DNA of 64,000 bases. Source: Bacillus canaveralius (GTDB lineage: Bacteria; Bacillota; Bacilli; Bacillales; Cytobacillaceae). The stretch lies in the NCBI RefSeq assembly GCF_002860125.1, contig NZ_PGVA01000054.1, positions 16,206 through 80,205 on the forward strand. The letters run 5' to 3'. Within the stretch, counting starts at the first letter, position 1. Each line of letters opens with the position of its first letter. Positions 1-8,741 of the stretch are shown here, piece after piece. Made by a program: the position numbers and the translations under genes. The notes beneath the pieces are model-generated. The model worked only from the letters and a program-made list of their open reading frames with translations, made no database searches and was not told where the DNA came from.

Positions 1-1
1 T

Positions 2-928
2 GTGGCTACATCCAGTGCTGCATCAGGTTATTGGGTACTGAATAATATCAGTCAGGATAATGTTATTGGCATGTTTATTGGTTCCAATGGAGCAACAGAA
101 ACACAAATAAGGCAAAATGTAATCTTTAATAATAATCGCCCAGGAGCTTCCACGGGGACCGGTATCTATTCTGATACTGGAGCCTCAAATGTTTTGATAG
201 AAAGCAATCGCTTTGCCGGTCCCCATCAAACTTCTTCTATCACTTTTATAAACGCCTCAGATTTAGTAATAACGCGAAATGAACTGCTTACTGATAACTC
301 ATTAAGTTTATTTGGAACGACGAATGTGGAAGTAGCGTGTAATACAATCACCAACTCTACTGAATCCGGGATTTTCTTTGGGGGTGGAACGAACCTGACC
401 GATGTTTACAACAATATCGTCCAGAATAGCGGCTCGAGCGGGATAAACGTTTTCGATGTAGGATTTGGTACCAACATGAATATTCGCGCAAAAAATAATA
501 ATATACAGAATAATGCGGGCGCAGGTCTGAATATTCAACCGGGCGCGTACGACGATGTATCGGGCAGAAGGCTGGATGCAACGAATAACTGGTGGGGTAG
601 TCCGACCGGGCCTACAAGTCCCGCCAATCCTGGAGGAACAGGAGATGAGGTAAATGATCCGGACAATGTAGCTGAAATTACACCTTTCTTACAAGCGCCA
701 CCCAACCCATGCTCTGCAGATTTAGCTTGCCTGCAGCAACTTGCGGCGACACAGCAGGCTTTGACTGCTACTCAACAAGCGTTTGCTGCTTTACAGCAGG
801 CATTTATTTCTTTACAGCAGACACTCGCGCTTGTCAGACAACAACTGGCCGTTTGCATGGGCCAATTCAGGAACAAACCTGACTGTCCTAAGCGCAAAAA
901 AAATAGCTGTAAGAGCTGCCAGCACTAA
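2..928 (+). CDS. right-handed parallel beta-helix repeat protein, 5' partial
   Basis: About 308 residues are visible and the reading frame is open to the window edge, so the true start probably lies upstream. Residues 1-200 are built of short Asn/Gly-rich turns (SNRFAG, NVIFNNN, NNNIQNN, TNNWWGSPTGP) spaced as in pectate-lyase-like PbH1 repeats. The TNNWWG motif is typical of the last coil in such proteins. From about residue 235 the chain changes to a Gln-rich helix with repeated LQQ/TQQ units (LQQLAATQQALTATQQAF), then ends in a basic, cysteine-rich tail (four Cys in the last 25 residues). This suggests a fibrous or surface-attached protein with a coiled stalk and a possible disulfide anchor. 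The enzyme activity, if any, is unknown. It converges on the next minus-strand gene. Confidence 0.75.
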   Translation: MATSSAASGYWVLNNISQDNVIGMFIGSNGATETQIRQNVIFNNNRPGASTGTGIYSDTGASNVLIESNRFAGPHQTSSITFINASDLVITRNELLTDNSLSLFGTTNVEVACNTITNSTESGIFFGGGTNLTDVYNNIVQNSGSSGINVFDVGFGTNMNIRAKNNNIQNNAGAGLNIQPGAYDDVSGRRLDATNNWWGSPTGPTSPANPGGTGDEVNDPDNVAEITPFLQAPPNPCSADLACLQQLAATQQALTATQQAFAALQQAFISLQQTLALVRQQLAVCMGQFRNKPDCPKRKKNSCKSCQH

Positions 929-978
929 AGCACTAATGCAAATTGCATTTCTATATGTAGCTGCGAATATATCCAATA

Positions 979-1551
979 TTACTTTTCCTCTTTAAATTGC
1001 CCAATTGATGATAGTACAGCGCCAGTTGCTTGTATCCAACTACCACTGACTTTTAATAATTGACCGTTCTCATGTTCTTTAAGATGTTTATACATCTTAT
1101 TTTTCTGTTCCAGGTCTTTTATGCCTCCTAAAGCCTGCATTGAGTTTCCTATAGATTGCAGCAAGTTACCGATAATGTTATATGATTGACCTGGAGCGAT
1201 ATTATCTTCGAGCTCGTCTGAAAGCGCGACTGCTCCTCCCAGCGCTTGTATCCAGTTCCCTGTAATGATTAATTTTTGTTCTGTCACTTTTTCAAAATCA
1301 ATAGCCATACCAGCAATAACGATAACATTCCCAATTGCCTGAATTTCATTTCCTACCTTTTCAAGGGATATTTCTTCTTGCCCGTCAGCTTGTAAGGCAT
1401 TTCCCACTGCCTGCAAGACATTGCCGATTAAATCTAAATCGTTTTGCAAATCACTTTTTATAAAGTTCGATGGTGTACTTGCTATCGCGGAAATAATTGT
1501 TCCCACGGCTGCTATCACTGAACCAAAAATTTCTTTCGTTTGATTATCCAT
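979..1551 (-). CDS. DUF6944-like repetitive protein
   Basis: A 190-residue protein made almost wholly of a degenerate repeat of about 20-30 residues with the core G-N-x-[IL]-Q-[AS]-x-G (IGNVLQAVGNALQA, ITGNWIQALGGA, IIGNLLQSIGNSMQALGG, VSGSWIQATGAVL). The N-terminus is hydrophobic (GSVIAAVGTIISAIAS), without a clear signal peptidase site. This architecture is that of the DUF6944 family of Bacillus proteins, as I recall it. No function is known to me. Each repeat would form an amphipathic helix with small residues at the contact face, so a self-associating or membrane-adsorbing bundle is a reasonable guess only. A GGTGGG ribosome site lies 9 bases before the ATG. Confidence 0.7.
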   Translation of the reverse strand: MDNQTKEIFGSVIAAVGTIISAIASTPSNFIKSDLQNDLDLIGNVLQAVGNALQADGQEEISLEKVGNEIQAIGNVIVIAGMAIDFEKVTEQKLIITGNWIQALGGAVALSDELEDNIAPGQSYNIIGNLLQSIGNSMQALGGIKDLEQKNKMYKHLKEHENGQLLKVSGSWIQATGAVLSSIGQFKEEK

Positions 1552-1559
1552 ATTATTCT

Positions 1560-1872
1560 ACCCACCAATAAGTGCTTATGAAATTATATTCATGTTGGTG
1601 TTCTAACGTCATTGACATATGGCTTCGATCAAACGAACATGTGAAAGCATTGTTCGCAAGGAAAGACCCGGTTCTATAACACCTAATGTGGAGGGAAAGT
1701 AGAAATTTTGCAACAGAGAAATTAAAATTCGGCTTAATGGCAATTCAGTTTAGCCAAGTAAAAAAGACTTTATTGCATAAGACAATAAAGTCACTTAAAC
1801 AACGCTGTCACTCATGAATAAACAATCTAAATATGATGACCTTTTGATATAACAAAGGTCTGCTTTCATGCA
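1560..1872. other. intergenic region, terminator only
   Basis: Between the divergent DUF6944-like start and the yeeI stop I see only the yeeI terminator (listed separately). No ORF with a ribosome site was recognised. Confidence 0.5.
1760..1792 (-). terminator. Rho-independent terminator of yeeI
   Basis: A perfect 10-bp stem (GACTTTATTG at 1766-1775 with CAATAAAGTC at 1783-1792) and a 7-base loop. On the minus strand it is followed by a run of six T. It lies 80 bases after the yeeI stop codon. Confidence 0.85.
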
Positions 1873-2592
1873 TTATTCACCAAAATCGACATTGTGGTAC
1901 ACTTGTTGAACATCTTCTAAATCTTCTAATGCATCAATCATTTTTTCAAACTTTTCCTGTGCATCTTCTGGAAGTGTTAAATCATTTTGTGCAAGCATTG
2001 TCAATTCCGCCACTGTAAAGTCAGTTATACCAACATTCTTGAATGCTTCTTGCACTGCATGGAACTGGTCCGGATCAGCATAAACGATAACCGCTTCGTC
2101 TTCCTCCAAAATGTCACGCACATCTACATCTGCTTCCATTAATAACTCAAGCACTTCATCGGCTGTTTTATCTTCGACGCCGATGACAGCCGTTGCATCA
2201 AACATATAAGCCACAGACCCACTGACTCCCATGTTACCACCGTTCTTGCCAAATGCAGCACGCACATCTGATGCGGTACGGTTCACGTTATTTGTCAAAG
2301 CATCAACAATGACCATGGATCCATTTGGCCCGAAGCCTTCATAACGAAGTTCGTCATAGCTTTCTTCTGAGCCGCCTTTCGCTTTTTCAATCGCGCGGTC
2401 AATTATCGTTTTTGGCACACTGTACGTTTTTGCACGCTCAAGTACAATTTTTAATGCCTGATTTGATTCCGGATCAGGCTCACCTTGCTTTGCTGCTACA
2501 TATATTTCGCGCCCAAACTTTGCATATACACGACTCGTATTTGCATCTTTTGACGCTTTTTTTTCCTTAATATTGTTCCACTTACGGCCCAT
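1873..2592 (-). CDS. yeeI: YebC/PmpR-family DNA-binding regulator (YeeI-like)
   Basis: A 239-residue member of the YebC/PmpR (TACO1) family. It opens with the family signature MGRKWNNIK followed by [16 protein letters not shown], then [20 protein letters not shown] and the [14 protein letters not shown] segment, all very close to Bacillus YeeI as I remember it. Family members are cytoplasmic; some act as transcriptional regulators and recent work links others to ribosomes stalled at proline stretches. The role of this one is not shown by the sequence. The ATG at 2592 gives the conserved MGRKW start; a GTG at 2601 would add only three residues. The gene stands alone and ends at a strong terminator. 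Confidence 0.93.
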   Translation of the reverse strand: MGRKWNNIKEKKASKDANTSRVYAKFGREIYVAAKQGEPDPESNQALKIVLERAKTYSVPKTIIDRAIEKAKGGSEESYDELRYEGFGPNGSMVIVDALTNNVNRTASDVRAAFGKNGGNMGVSGSVAYMFDATAVIGVEDKTADEVLELLMEADVDVRDILEEDEAVIVYADPDQFHAVQEAFKNVGITDFTVAELTMLAQNDLTLPEDAQEKFEKMIDALEDLEDVQQVYHNVDFGE

Positions 2593-2601
2593 ACCGAACA
2601 C

Positions 2602-3199
2602 TCGCTTTCAACTTTGAATCTTCACAATAATATAAGCTTCTTCCATGCAACTCTTCGAATAACTATAAGATGATATGTCACTGAAAAATAAAAACTGTAT
2701 ACCACTGCATTGCAACTATATTATACCTTAACTACATGTTTTTTTTCGAGCATAAAATACAATAACACAATCAGGCTTCATGTTGAGTAGCAAGGAATAA
2801 AGCTGTTTCACTTTACAACATTTTCACTGGTTTCGTCAGTACAACAAAAGCAATCCTGCTTAATGGGAGCTATAATAATCAACAAAATGTTGCTAGCTAA
2901 TCGACAATCCAAATCATCCCCAGTTTCTTCCTCTATCCAGTCCTTATTGAACTTCCCTGTATCAGTCACCAGTCAAGCAGCTTAATAACGCATCTGTAGT
3001 TAAACAATGTCAATGATTAATATGCTTTAGCCCAACCACTTATCAACTATAGGTCCCCTTAGCTTAGTAAAATCAGTATTAATAACCAGTCGCCATTTCA
3101 AGTGGAATAACACTAATTTGACTAGGAAATATAGCAAAATCACTCCAAAGAATTAACGTATTGGGCAAAGAAGGCTTTGATAATAGATATCATTACGTT
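2602..3199. other. intergenic region, nothing recognised
   Basis: About 600 AT-rich bases between yeeI and the end of the metallophore operon. A TATAAT at about 2718-2723 (read on the minus strand) is a candidate yeeI -10 element without a good -35. I see no gene, RNA or repeat here, and no clear terminator after the nicotianamine synthase-like gene. Confidence 0.4.
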
Positions 3200-4030
3200 T
3201 TATTTTTTATGTATATAGAATATTGTAGAGTTTATGACGGTAGAGTTTGCAATAGTTCTACCAACCTCTTGACAGTTTACAGTTTGAAATTTTGTTGCAT
3301 CAACTGATTCATACAATAATTGATGTATACCATCTACTGAACGAATCGCCACTAGGGCATCTGGATTTGTATCATATACTCTTTTTAGAACCTTCTCTTT
3401 ATTTGGAACGAGACTAGCAATCCAAACAAGATCATGGTGATCATAATCATATGAGGCTCCATCCCTTAAAATATAGCTTGACTCCCTACCAGGATATAAA
3501 TTTTGTACGATCCCCTTTCCTAATTTATATGCTTGTCTGTCAATATCTATACAAGTCATTTCTGCGTCCAACTCTTTTTCTAATAGTATCGGACTTAAAG
3601 GTAGAGGACCAGTTCCTACGAATGCGAACGAGTTAAACTCGGTTTTGATCTTTTTTAACTGTCTTATTTCAGTTTTAATGAGTTCTACATAGTTACTCCA
3701 ATAAATGAATGAACTAAAATCAAGGACAGATTCTACCTTTCCACTAAATCTATTAGCATAATAATTTTCCATTAAGGTTTCAGCAATCATCAATTTTTCC
3801 AGCATTTGATTTCTAATGGATTTAATATCATCATGATTAAGGATTTCTTCTGCTACAGATTGTTGTAAAGGTTGAGAAACAGTAGCGACTAATTCAGATA
3901 AGGTCCGGTTAATTGTTTTATTATAGGGTGATAAATCTTGTTCCGTTATTAAAATACTAAATGCCTCTTTATACTGACTAATTATCTTTTCCTGTAGCTT
4001 AGCTAATTCTAATGTTTTCAACCTATGCAC
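3200..4030 (-). CDS. nicotianamine synthase-like enzyme (CntL-type)
   Basis: A 276-residue protein with the SAM-binding signature of the nicotianamine synthase family, FVGTGPLPLSPILL at residues 137-150, followed by an acidic ribose-binding strand CIDIDRQA (160-167) and a helical N-terminal third. Staphylococcal CntL, about 272 residues, transfers an aminobutyrate unit from SAM to D-histidine on the way to staphylopine. The length and motif agree with a bacterial single-transfer enzyme, but the acceptor amino acid cannot be read from sequence. It is the last gene of a Zur-box operon and overlaps the MATE exporter gene by 8 bases, so product synthesis and export are translationally linked. No CntM-like opine dehydrogenase or CntK-like racemase is encoded nearby. 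Confidence 0.88.
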   Translation of the reverse strand: MHRLKTLELAKLQEKIISQYKEAFSILITEQDLSPYNKTINRTLSELVATVSQPLQQSVAEEILNHDDIKSIRNQMLEKLMIAETLMENYYANRFSGKVESVLDFSSFIYWSNYVELIKTEIRQLKKIKTEFNSFAFVGTGPLPLSPILLEKELDAEMTCIDIDRQAYKLGKGIVQNLYPGRESSYILRDGASYDYDHHDLVWIASLVPNKEKVLKRVYDTNPDALVAIRSVDGIHQLLYESVDATKFQTVNCQEVGRTIANSTVINSTIFYIHKK

Positions 4031-5336
4031 TCCTTTTTGAAAAAATTGTTTGATTTAGCTTTGGAATATACATTGCTAAACATAATGAACGGGCTAGACT
4101 GAATAATATAAAGGCGAACCATAAACCATGATTTAAAAGACTGGGTACCAGAACATATAAACTCAACAAAAAAACAATTAGTGAGTAAATCATTGAATTT
4201 CGAATTGGTGCTGCATTTGCTGCCCCAGTAAAGACACCATAAAGAATTAAACCAAGACCCGCGGTAAGTGGAAATAACATAACCCATAATTCATAGGATT
4301 TAGTTACCTCAAGGACGCTATCAATTTGAGTAAATAAGGGAAAAATGTAACCCTTCAATAACCAATACGTCCCCGAAATTAATATTGAAGAGATCGCGGC
4401 CCACTGGCAAGAAAGTGAAAATGCTTTCTTATACAAAGACTCATTTTTTGAACCTACTGCTTGTCCTACAAAGATACTTGACGCATTTGCAAAGCCATCA
4501 AAGACATAAGCCAAAATATAATGCACTTGAATAAGAATTGCATTTGCTGCTAGCACCTCTGTTCCAAATGAAGCACTCTTAGCTGTAAATACATTAAAGA
4601 CAATAAGCAGGCATACGGTTCGTATGAGCAAATCTCTATTCATCAACAGCATTTTCCTTAAAGGCACAGGGTCAATGATATCTTTTAGGGATGGAAAGGA
4701 TATCTTATAAGGTGATGCTCTTAAAACAAGCAATATACCCAGACTAAAAGTTGATATTTCAGCAATCAATGTGGCTACGGCTACTCCAGATACCCCCCAA
4801 TGAAAAACTTTTACAAAAACCACATCAAGCACTATATTTACCAGATTTAAAAAAATTTGAAGGTACAAAGACACTTTTATTCGGGACAAGCCCATTAACC
4901 ATCCTAAAATAACAAAATTCATTAAAGTAAAAGGGGCACCCCAGATTCTGATCGAAAAGTAATCGGATGCAAAGCTTCTTACATCTGCTGAAGGATTAAT
5001 AAATGATAATGCCAATAACTCAATTGGCTGCTGTAATAACACAAACATTATTCCAACAATTAAAGCGACTACAACTGGCCTTGTTAAAACGAGTACACCT
5101 TCTCTTACATTATTCGCCCCAAATGCTTGAGCAGCGAGTGCTGAAGTGCTTACGCGTAAAAAACCAAATAACCAATACATTGTATTAAATATGATTGTCC
5201 CTACAGCGACTCCACCTATATAAGCAGGATCTGGTAATTGTCCAACAACAGCCATGTCAACCAAACCCAATATCGGTGTCGTAATAGTCGAAATGACTAG
5301 CGGAATGGCTAATGCTAGATAAGAACGGTGATTCAC
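4023..5336 (-). CDS. MATE family efflux transporter, probable metallophore exporter
   Basis: A 437-residue integral membrane protein with about 12 hydrophobic segments in two homologous halves. The N-terminal pattern LAIPLVISTITTPILGLVDMAVVGQL is characteristic of DinF-type MATE (MatE) antiporters. MATE proteins expel organic cations or small metabolites using Na+ or H+ gradients. It sits between the importer ATPase gene (12 bases away) and the nicotianamine synthase-like gene (8-base overlap). The simplest reading is that it exports the metallophore, a job done by the MFS protein CntE in Staphylococcus. The substrate is inferred from position only. Confidence 0.87.
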   Translation of the reverse strand: MNHRSYLALAIPLVISTITTPILGLVDMAVVGQLPDPAYIGGVAVGTIIFNTMYWLFGFLRVSTSALAAQAFGANNVREGVLVLTRPVVVALIVGIMFVLLQQPIELLALSFINPSADVRSFASDYFSIRIWGAPFTLMNFVILGWLMGLSRIKVSLYLQIFLNLVNIVLDVVFVKVFHWGVSGVAVATLIAEISTFSLGILLVLRASPYKISFPSLKDIIDPVPLRKMLLMNRDLLIRTVCLLIVFNVFTAKSASFGTEVLAANAILIQVHYILAYVFDGFANASSIFVGQAVGSKNESLYKKAFSLSCQWAAISSILISGTYWLLKGYIFPLFTQIDSVLEVTKSYELWVMLFPLTAGLGLILYGVFTGAANAAPIRNSMIYSLIVFLLSLYVLVPSLLNHGLWFAFILFSLARSLCLAMYIPKLNQTIFSKRSA

Positions 5337-5348
5337 TAAACTTCCTCC

Positions 5349-6149
5349 TTATGAATCAAAGATGTTAAGTAATTCTTTCGTATAGAAATGTCTTTCATTT
5401 AAAAACAATTCCTCCCTCCGGCATTGATCGATAATGTTTCCTTGTTTCATTACCATAATATGTTGGCTCATAAAATTAACAGCAGCAAGATCGTGGGAAA
5501 TGAACAAATAAGAAAGACCTAGTTTTTCTTGTAAATCTTTTAATAAATTTAAAATGTGTGCTTGTATTGATACATCTAAACTAGCTGTTGGCTCATCTAA
5601 AATAATAAGGGAAGGTTCTATACTTATAGCCCTTGCGATAATAACCCTCTGTTTTTGGCCTCCGCTTAACTCATGTGGGTAGTAAGATAAGTAATTGGAT
5701 GGAATATTAACCATGTTCAAGAGGTACTCCGCAACTTTCCTTCTGTTATTACGTATTCCTGTTAAAAAAGAAGGTTGAACTTCTCTTTGAAAATCCAAAG
5801 GTTCCATCAATGAGTCGATGATCTTTAATTTGGGATTTAAAGAGGCGGTAGGATTTTGAAAAACTGCCTGCATGTCTTTTCTAACTATTCTCATATGTTC
5901 TTTTTTTAATAGATGTAATGGTTTATCATTAAACCAAATCTCACCTTGATCTATATTTTCCAGAATTAGCAGGCACCTAGCTAATGTACTTTTGCCGCTT
6001 CCGCTTTCCCCCACTAACCCGATGCATTCCCCTCTGTTTATCTGTAAAGACACCTTATTCACTGCAGTAATACCACTTGCAAATTGTTTAGTAATGTTTC
6101 GAGCTTTCAAAACCGTTTTCCCAGCTAAACCTATAACACCACCGCCCAT
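5349..6149 (-). CDS. ABC transporter ATP-binding protein (OppF/CntF-like)
   Basis: A 266-residue cytoplasmic ATPase of the dipeptide/nickel transporter class. Walker A is GESGSGKST (about residues 48-56), the signature is LSGGQKQR, Walker B is LIILDEPTASLD and the switch His lies in LFISHDLAA. It is shorter than most OppF proteins because the C-terminal oligopeptide extension is missing, as in CntF/NikE. Its start shares one base with the stop of the preceding ATPase gene (TAATG). An AGGAGG lies 10 bases before the ATG. It should pair with the other ATPase to drive import of the metal-loaded metallophore. Confidence 0.9.
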   Translation of the reverse strand: MGGGVIGLAGKTVLKARNITKQFASGITAVNKVSLQINRGECIGLVGESGSGKSTLARCLLILENIDQGEIWFNDKPLHLLKKEHMRIVRKDMQAVFQNPTASLNPKLKIIDSLMEPLDFQREVQPSFLTGIRNNRRKVAEYLLNMVNIPSNYLSYYPHELSGGQKQRVIIARAISIEPSLIILDEPTASLDVSIQAHILNLLKDLQEKLGLSYLFISHDLAAVNFMSQHIMVMKQGNIIDQCRREELFLNERHFYTKELLNIFDS

Positions 6150-6970
6150 TAATAAGTTGCCTCCTGTTTCACAGTATTAGGTAAAAGACGGACTGGCGTT
6201 TCCCTTAATTTAGGTACAGCGGAAAAAAGCTGTTTTGTATACAAATGTTGCGGTTGTTTTATAATTGTCTTTTTATCTCCAAATTCAACAATTTCTCCTC
6301 GGAGGATAATCGCCAGATTACTGGCATATTTACGTACATGCCGTAGATCATGTGTTATAAACAAAACAGCACTTTTTGTTTGTTTTGTTAATTCAGCAAT
6401 GAGTTCAAGTACCTTTGCTGCAGTCAAACTATCCAGAGCAGTGGTTGGTTCATCTGCAATCAATAATTTTGGTTTTAATATAGTTGCCATCGCAATGGCT
6501 GCTCGTTGGAGCTGTCCCCCACTTAGTTGAAAAGGATAGCTTTTGTATACCCGTTCTTCGGAAAGATGTACGTTCTTAAGTGATAATAAGGCAAATTCTT
6601 TTCTTTCATTCTTTGACATACCGGTGTGTGTCTTCAGCATTTCGTCAAATTGTTTGCCAATTGTCATAAAAGGTGTAAAAGCCCCTTGATAATCCTGAAA
6701 GATGTACGCAATCTCCTTCCCCCGTATCTTTTGAAATTCTTTCTCTGAAAATCTGGTTATCTCTTGATCATCCAAAAAAATCTTCCCCGATAAAACCATT
6801 AATTCAGATGGTAAAAGGCCGCCAATGGCGGACGCCATTACACTTTTCCCGCTTCCGCTCTCTCCCACTAAGGCCAGCCACTCTCCCTCTTGAACCGTAA
6901 GATTAACTTGGTCTAAAATCGTGCTATCCCGATGTTTTACCGTTAGGTCTTTTATCGTCAAGATATTCAT
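6149..6970 (-). CDS. ABC transporter ATP-binding protein (OppD/CntD-like)
   Basis: A 273-residue ATPase with Walker A GESGSGKS, Q-loop YIFQDYQGAFTP, signature LSGGQLQR, Walker B LLIADEPTTALD and switch LFITHDLRHV. It is the DppD/NikD/CntD type without the long C-terminal cysteine cluster of OppD. It overlaps the upstream permease gene by 4 bases (ATGA) and the next ATPase gene by 1 base. It is therefore the first ATPase of a tightly coupled importer cassette. The assignment to metal-metallophore uptake rests on the Zur boxes and the nicotianamine synthase-like gene. Confidence 0.9.
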   Translation of the reverse strand: MNILTIKDLTVKHRDSTILDQVNLTVQEGEWLALVGESGSGKSVMASAIGGLLPSELMVLSGKIFLDDQEITRFSEKEFQKIRGKEIAYIFQDYQGAFTPFMTIGKQFDEMLKTHTGMSKNERKEFALLSLKNVHLSEERVYKSYPFQLSGGQLQRAAIAMATILKPKLLIADEPTTALDSLTAAKVLELIAELTKQTKSAVLFITHDLRHVRKYASNLAIILRGEIVEFGDKKTIIKQPQHLYTKQLFSAVPKLRETPVRLLPNTVKQEATY

Positions 6971-7803
6971 GAAACCTCTCCTTTTTGATATTGAACATCA
7001 AAATGGTCTCTTATATAATCTCCGATCAAATTTGCAATTAGGACTACAAACATAATGAACAGTCCCGGGATGATCATTAGATGAGGCGCATTATAAAAAA
7101 ATGCTTTCCCTTCGTTCAGCATAGCCCCCCATTCAGGAGTCGGTGGTTGTGCGCCTAGACCAATATAAGAAAGCGATGCAATCATAAGAATGATTTTACC
7201 AATGTCCAGGGTGGCCAAAACCATCACATTTCCTATTATGTGTGGAATCATGTGTCTTCGAAAAATGTCAATAGAGCCGAGTCCATTAATTTTTCCCATC
7301 GTAATATAATCTCTATGTTTTAGGGACAGGACTGTACTTCTAGCTAATCTAGCATAACCAACCCATTTTACAACTATAATTGCGAATACTAGATTTAACG
7401 TTCCCGGTCCTAACAACCCACTTAATACTATAGCTGCAATATAGTCCGGAAAGGCCATAAAAGCATCCACCATTTTCATAAAGAACCGGTCAATTTTCCC
7501 ACCAACATAACCAGACAGAATCCCAATCGGTACTCCAATAGATAATGAGATTGAACAAACAAACAAACTTGTTCCCACAGTTGTATGTACCCCTACTAAA
7601 ATGCGAGAAAAGACATCTCTCCCCAGATGGTCCGTCCCTAATATATGTTCTGAACTAATTGGCTTCAATCTCTCGCCCATATCGACATTTGTCGGGTCGT
7701 AGGGGGCAAAAAACGGTGCCAGAAGTAAGAACGTTATAAACAGAGTCAATAATATAATTCCAAATTTAAATTTAGGAAGGATAAAGGTTGTTATTTGTTT
7801 CAA
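6967..7803 (-). CDS. ABC transporter permease (OppC/CntC-like)
   Basis: A 278-residue inner-membrane permease with about six transmembrane segments. The N-terminal segment carries the OppC_N pattern LLLAPFFAPYDPTNVDMGERLKP, then HILGTDHLGRDVFSRILVG, which is diagnostic for DppC/NikC/CntC proteins. The EAA-type coupling loop falls around YITMGKINGLGSIDIFRRHMIPH. It overlaps both neighbouring genes by 4 bases. With the OppB-type partner it should form the membrane channel of the importer. Confidence 0.9.
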   Translation of the reverse strand: MKQITTFILPKFKFGIILLTLFITFLLLAPFFAPYDPTNVDMGERLKPISSEHILGTDHLGRDVFSRILVGVHTTVGTSLFVCSISLSIGVPIGILSGYVGGKIDRFFMKMVDAFMAFPDYIAAIVLSGLLGPGTLNLVFAIIVVKWVGYARLARSTVLSLKHRDYITMGKINGLGSIDIFRRHMIPHIIGNVMVLATLDIGKIILMIASLSYIGLGAQPPTPEWGAMLNEGKAFFYNAPHLMIIPGLFIMFVVLIANLIGDYIRDHFDVQYQKGEVS

Positions 7804-8741
7804 CTGTGGTCTGCCTCCTTAAATCTAATTTCCGGATTAAGATATCGATAAGAAAGATCTACTATTATGTTAATTATGACAACAAACATACCCATAAACA
7901 GAATGTAGCCCTGTATAATGGGATAATCTCTTCGAACAATGGCCTCCACTACTAACTCTCCAATTCCCGGGTAAGCGAACATAACTTCAATAATTACTGT
8001 TCCTCCCAGCAAACTTCCCAGACTTACACCAAAAATCGTGATTACTGGAGTAAGACTGTGACGAAGTGCATGAAAAAAAAGTATCCTTTTTCTGCTAAGC
8101 CCCCGAGCTTTCGCTGATCGTATGAAGTCTTGTCCTAGAGTCTCCAATAAACTTGAGCGTAATAATCTAACATACACCGCAGACATCCCAAGTCCTAATG
8201 TTAGGGAAGGAAGAATCAAGTGACTAAATGTCCCTTTCCCCATTGATGGGAAAATCCCGAACTTAACAGAAAATAGTTGGATAAAGAGCAGTCCTAACCA
8301 AAAGCTGGGTAGGGAAGCACCTAATAAAGCCAGTAATCTGCTGAAATGATCTATCCATTTATTTTTGTGTAGTGCTGCTAAAATCCCTATCGGACCAGCG
8401 ATTAGTACCATTACTATAAGAGAAGTGAAGGTGAGAATTAGAGTTGCTGGAAATCTTTCCGCCAGTTCAACTAATACAGGCTGATTGGTCATATAGGAAT
8501 AACCTAGATCGAATGCAAAGAAATTCTGCAGCCACCTCCAATATTGTATATATATTGGGTCATTAAATCCGAATTCATTTCGCAGTTCCTCTATTTGTTC
8601 TTCCGATATTGCAATATCATCTATGTTAAGTACGTACCTGACAGGATCACCCGGGGCCATTTTCATAAAAACGAAGCTTATGAAAGAAAGCACCAATAGG
8701 AACAAGACGAGTTCAAACAGCCGTTTGGCTAAATGTTTCAC
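7800..8741 (-). CDS. ABC transporter permease (OppB/CntB-like)
   Basis: A 313-residue membrane permease of the DppB/NikB/CntB class. It has an N-terminal transmembrane anchor, the family motif MAPGDPVRY, the WRWLQNFFAFDLGYSY segment and the coupling loop DFIRSAKARGLSRKRILFFHALR. Its 4-base overlaps with the lipoprotein gene upstream and the OppC-type gene downstream point to strict co-translation. It partners the OppC-type permease. Confidence 0.9.
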   Translation of the reverse strand: MKHLAKRLFELVLFLLVLSFISFVFMKMAPGDPVRYVLNIDDIAISEEQIEELRNEFGFNDPIYIQYWRWLQNFFAFDLGYSYMTNQPVLVELAERFPATLILTFTSLIVMVLIAGPIGILAALHKNKWIDHFSRLLALLGASLPSFWLGLLFIQLFSVKFGIFPSMGKGTFSHLILPSLTLGLGMSAVYVRLLRSSLLETLGQDFIRSAKARGLSRKRILFFHALRHSLTPVITIFGVSLGSLLGGTVIIEVMFAYPGIGELVVEAIVRRDYPIIQGYILFMGMFVVIINIIVDLSYRYLNPEIRFKEADHS

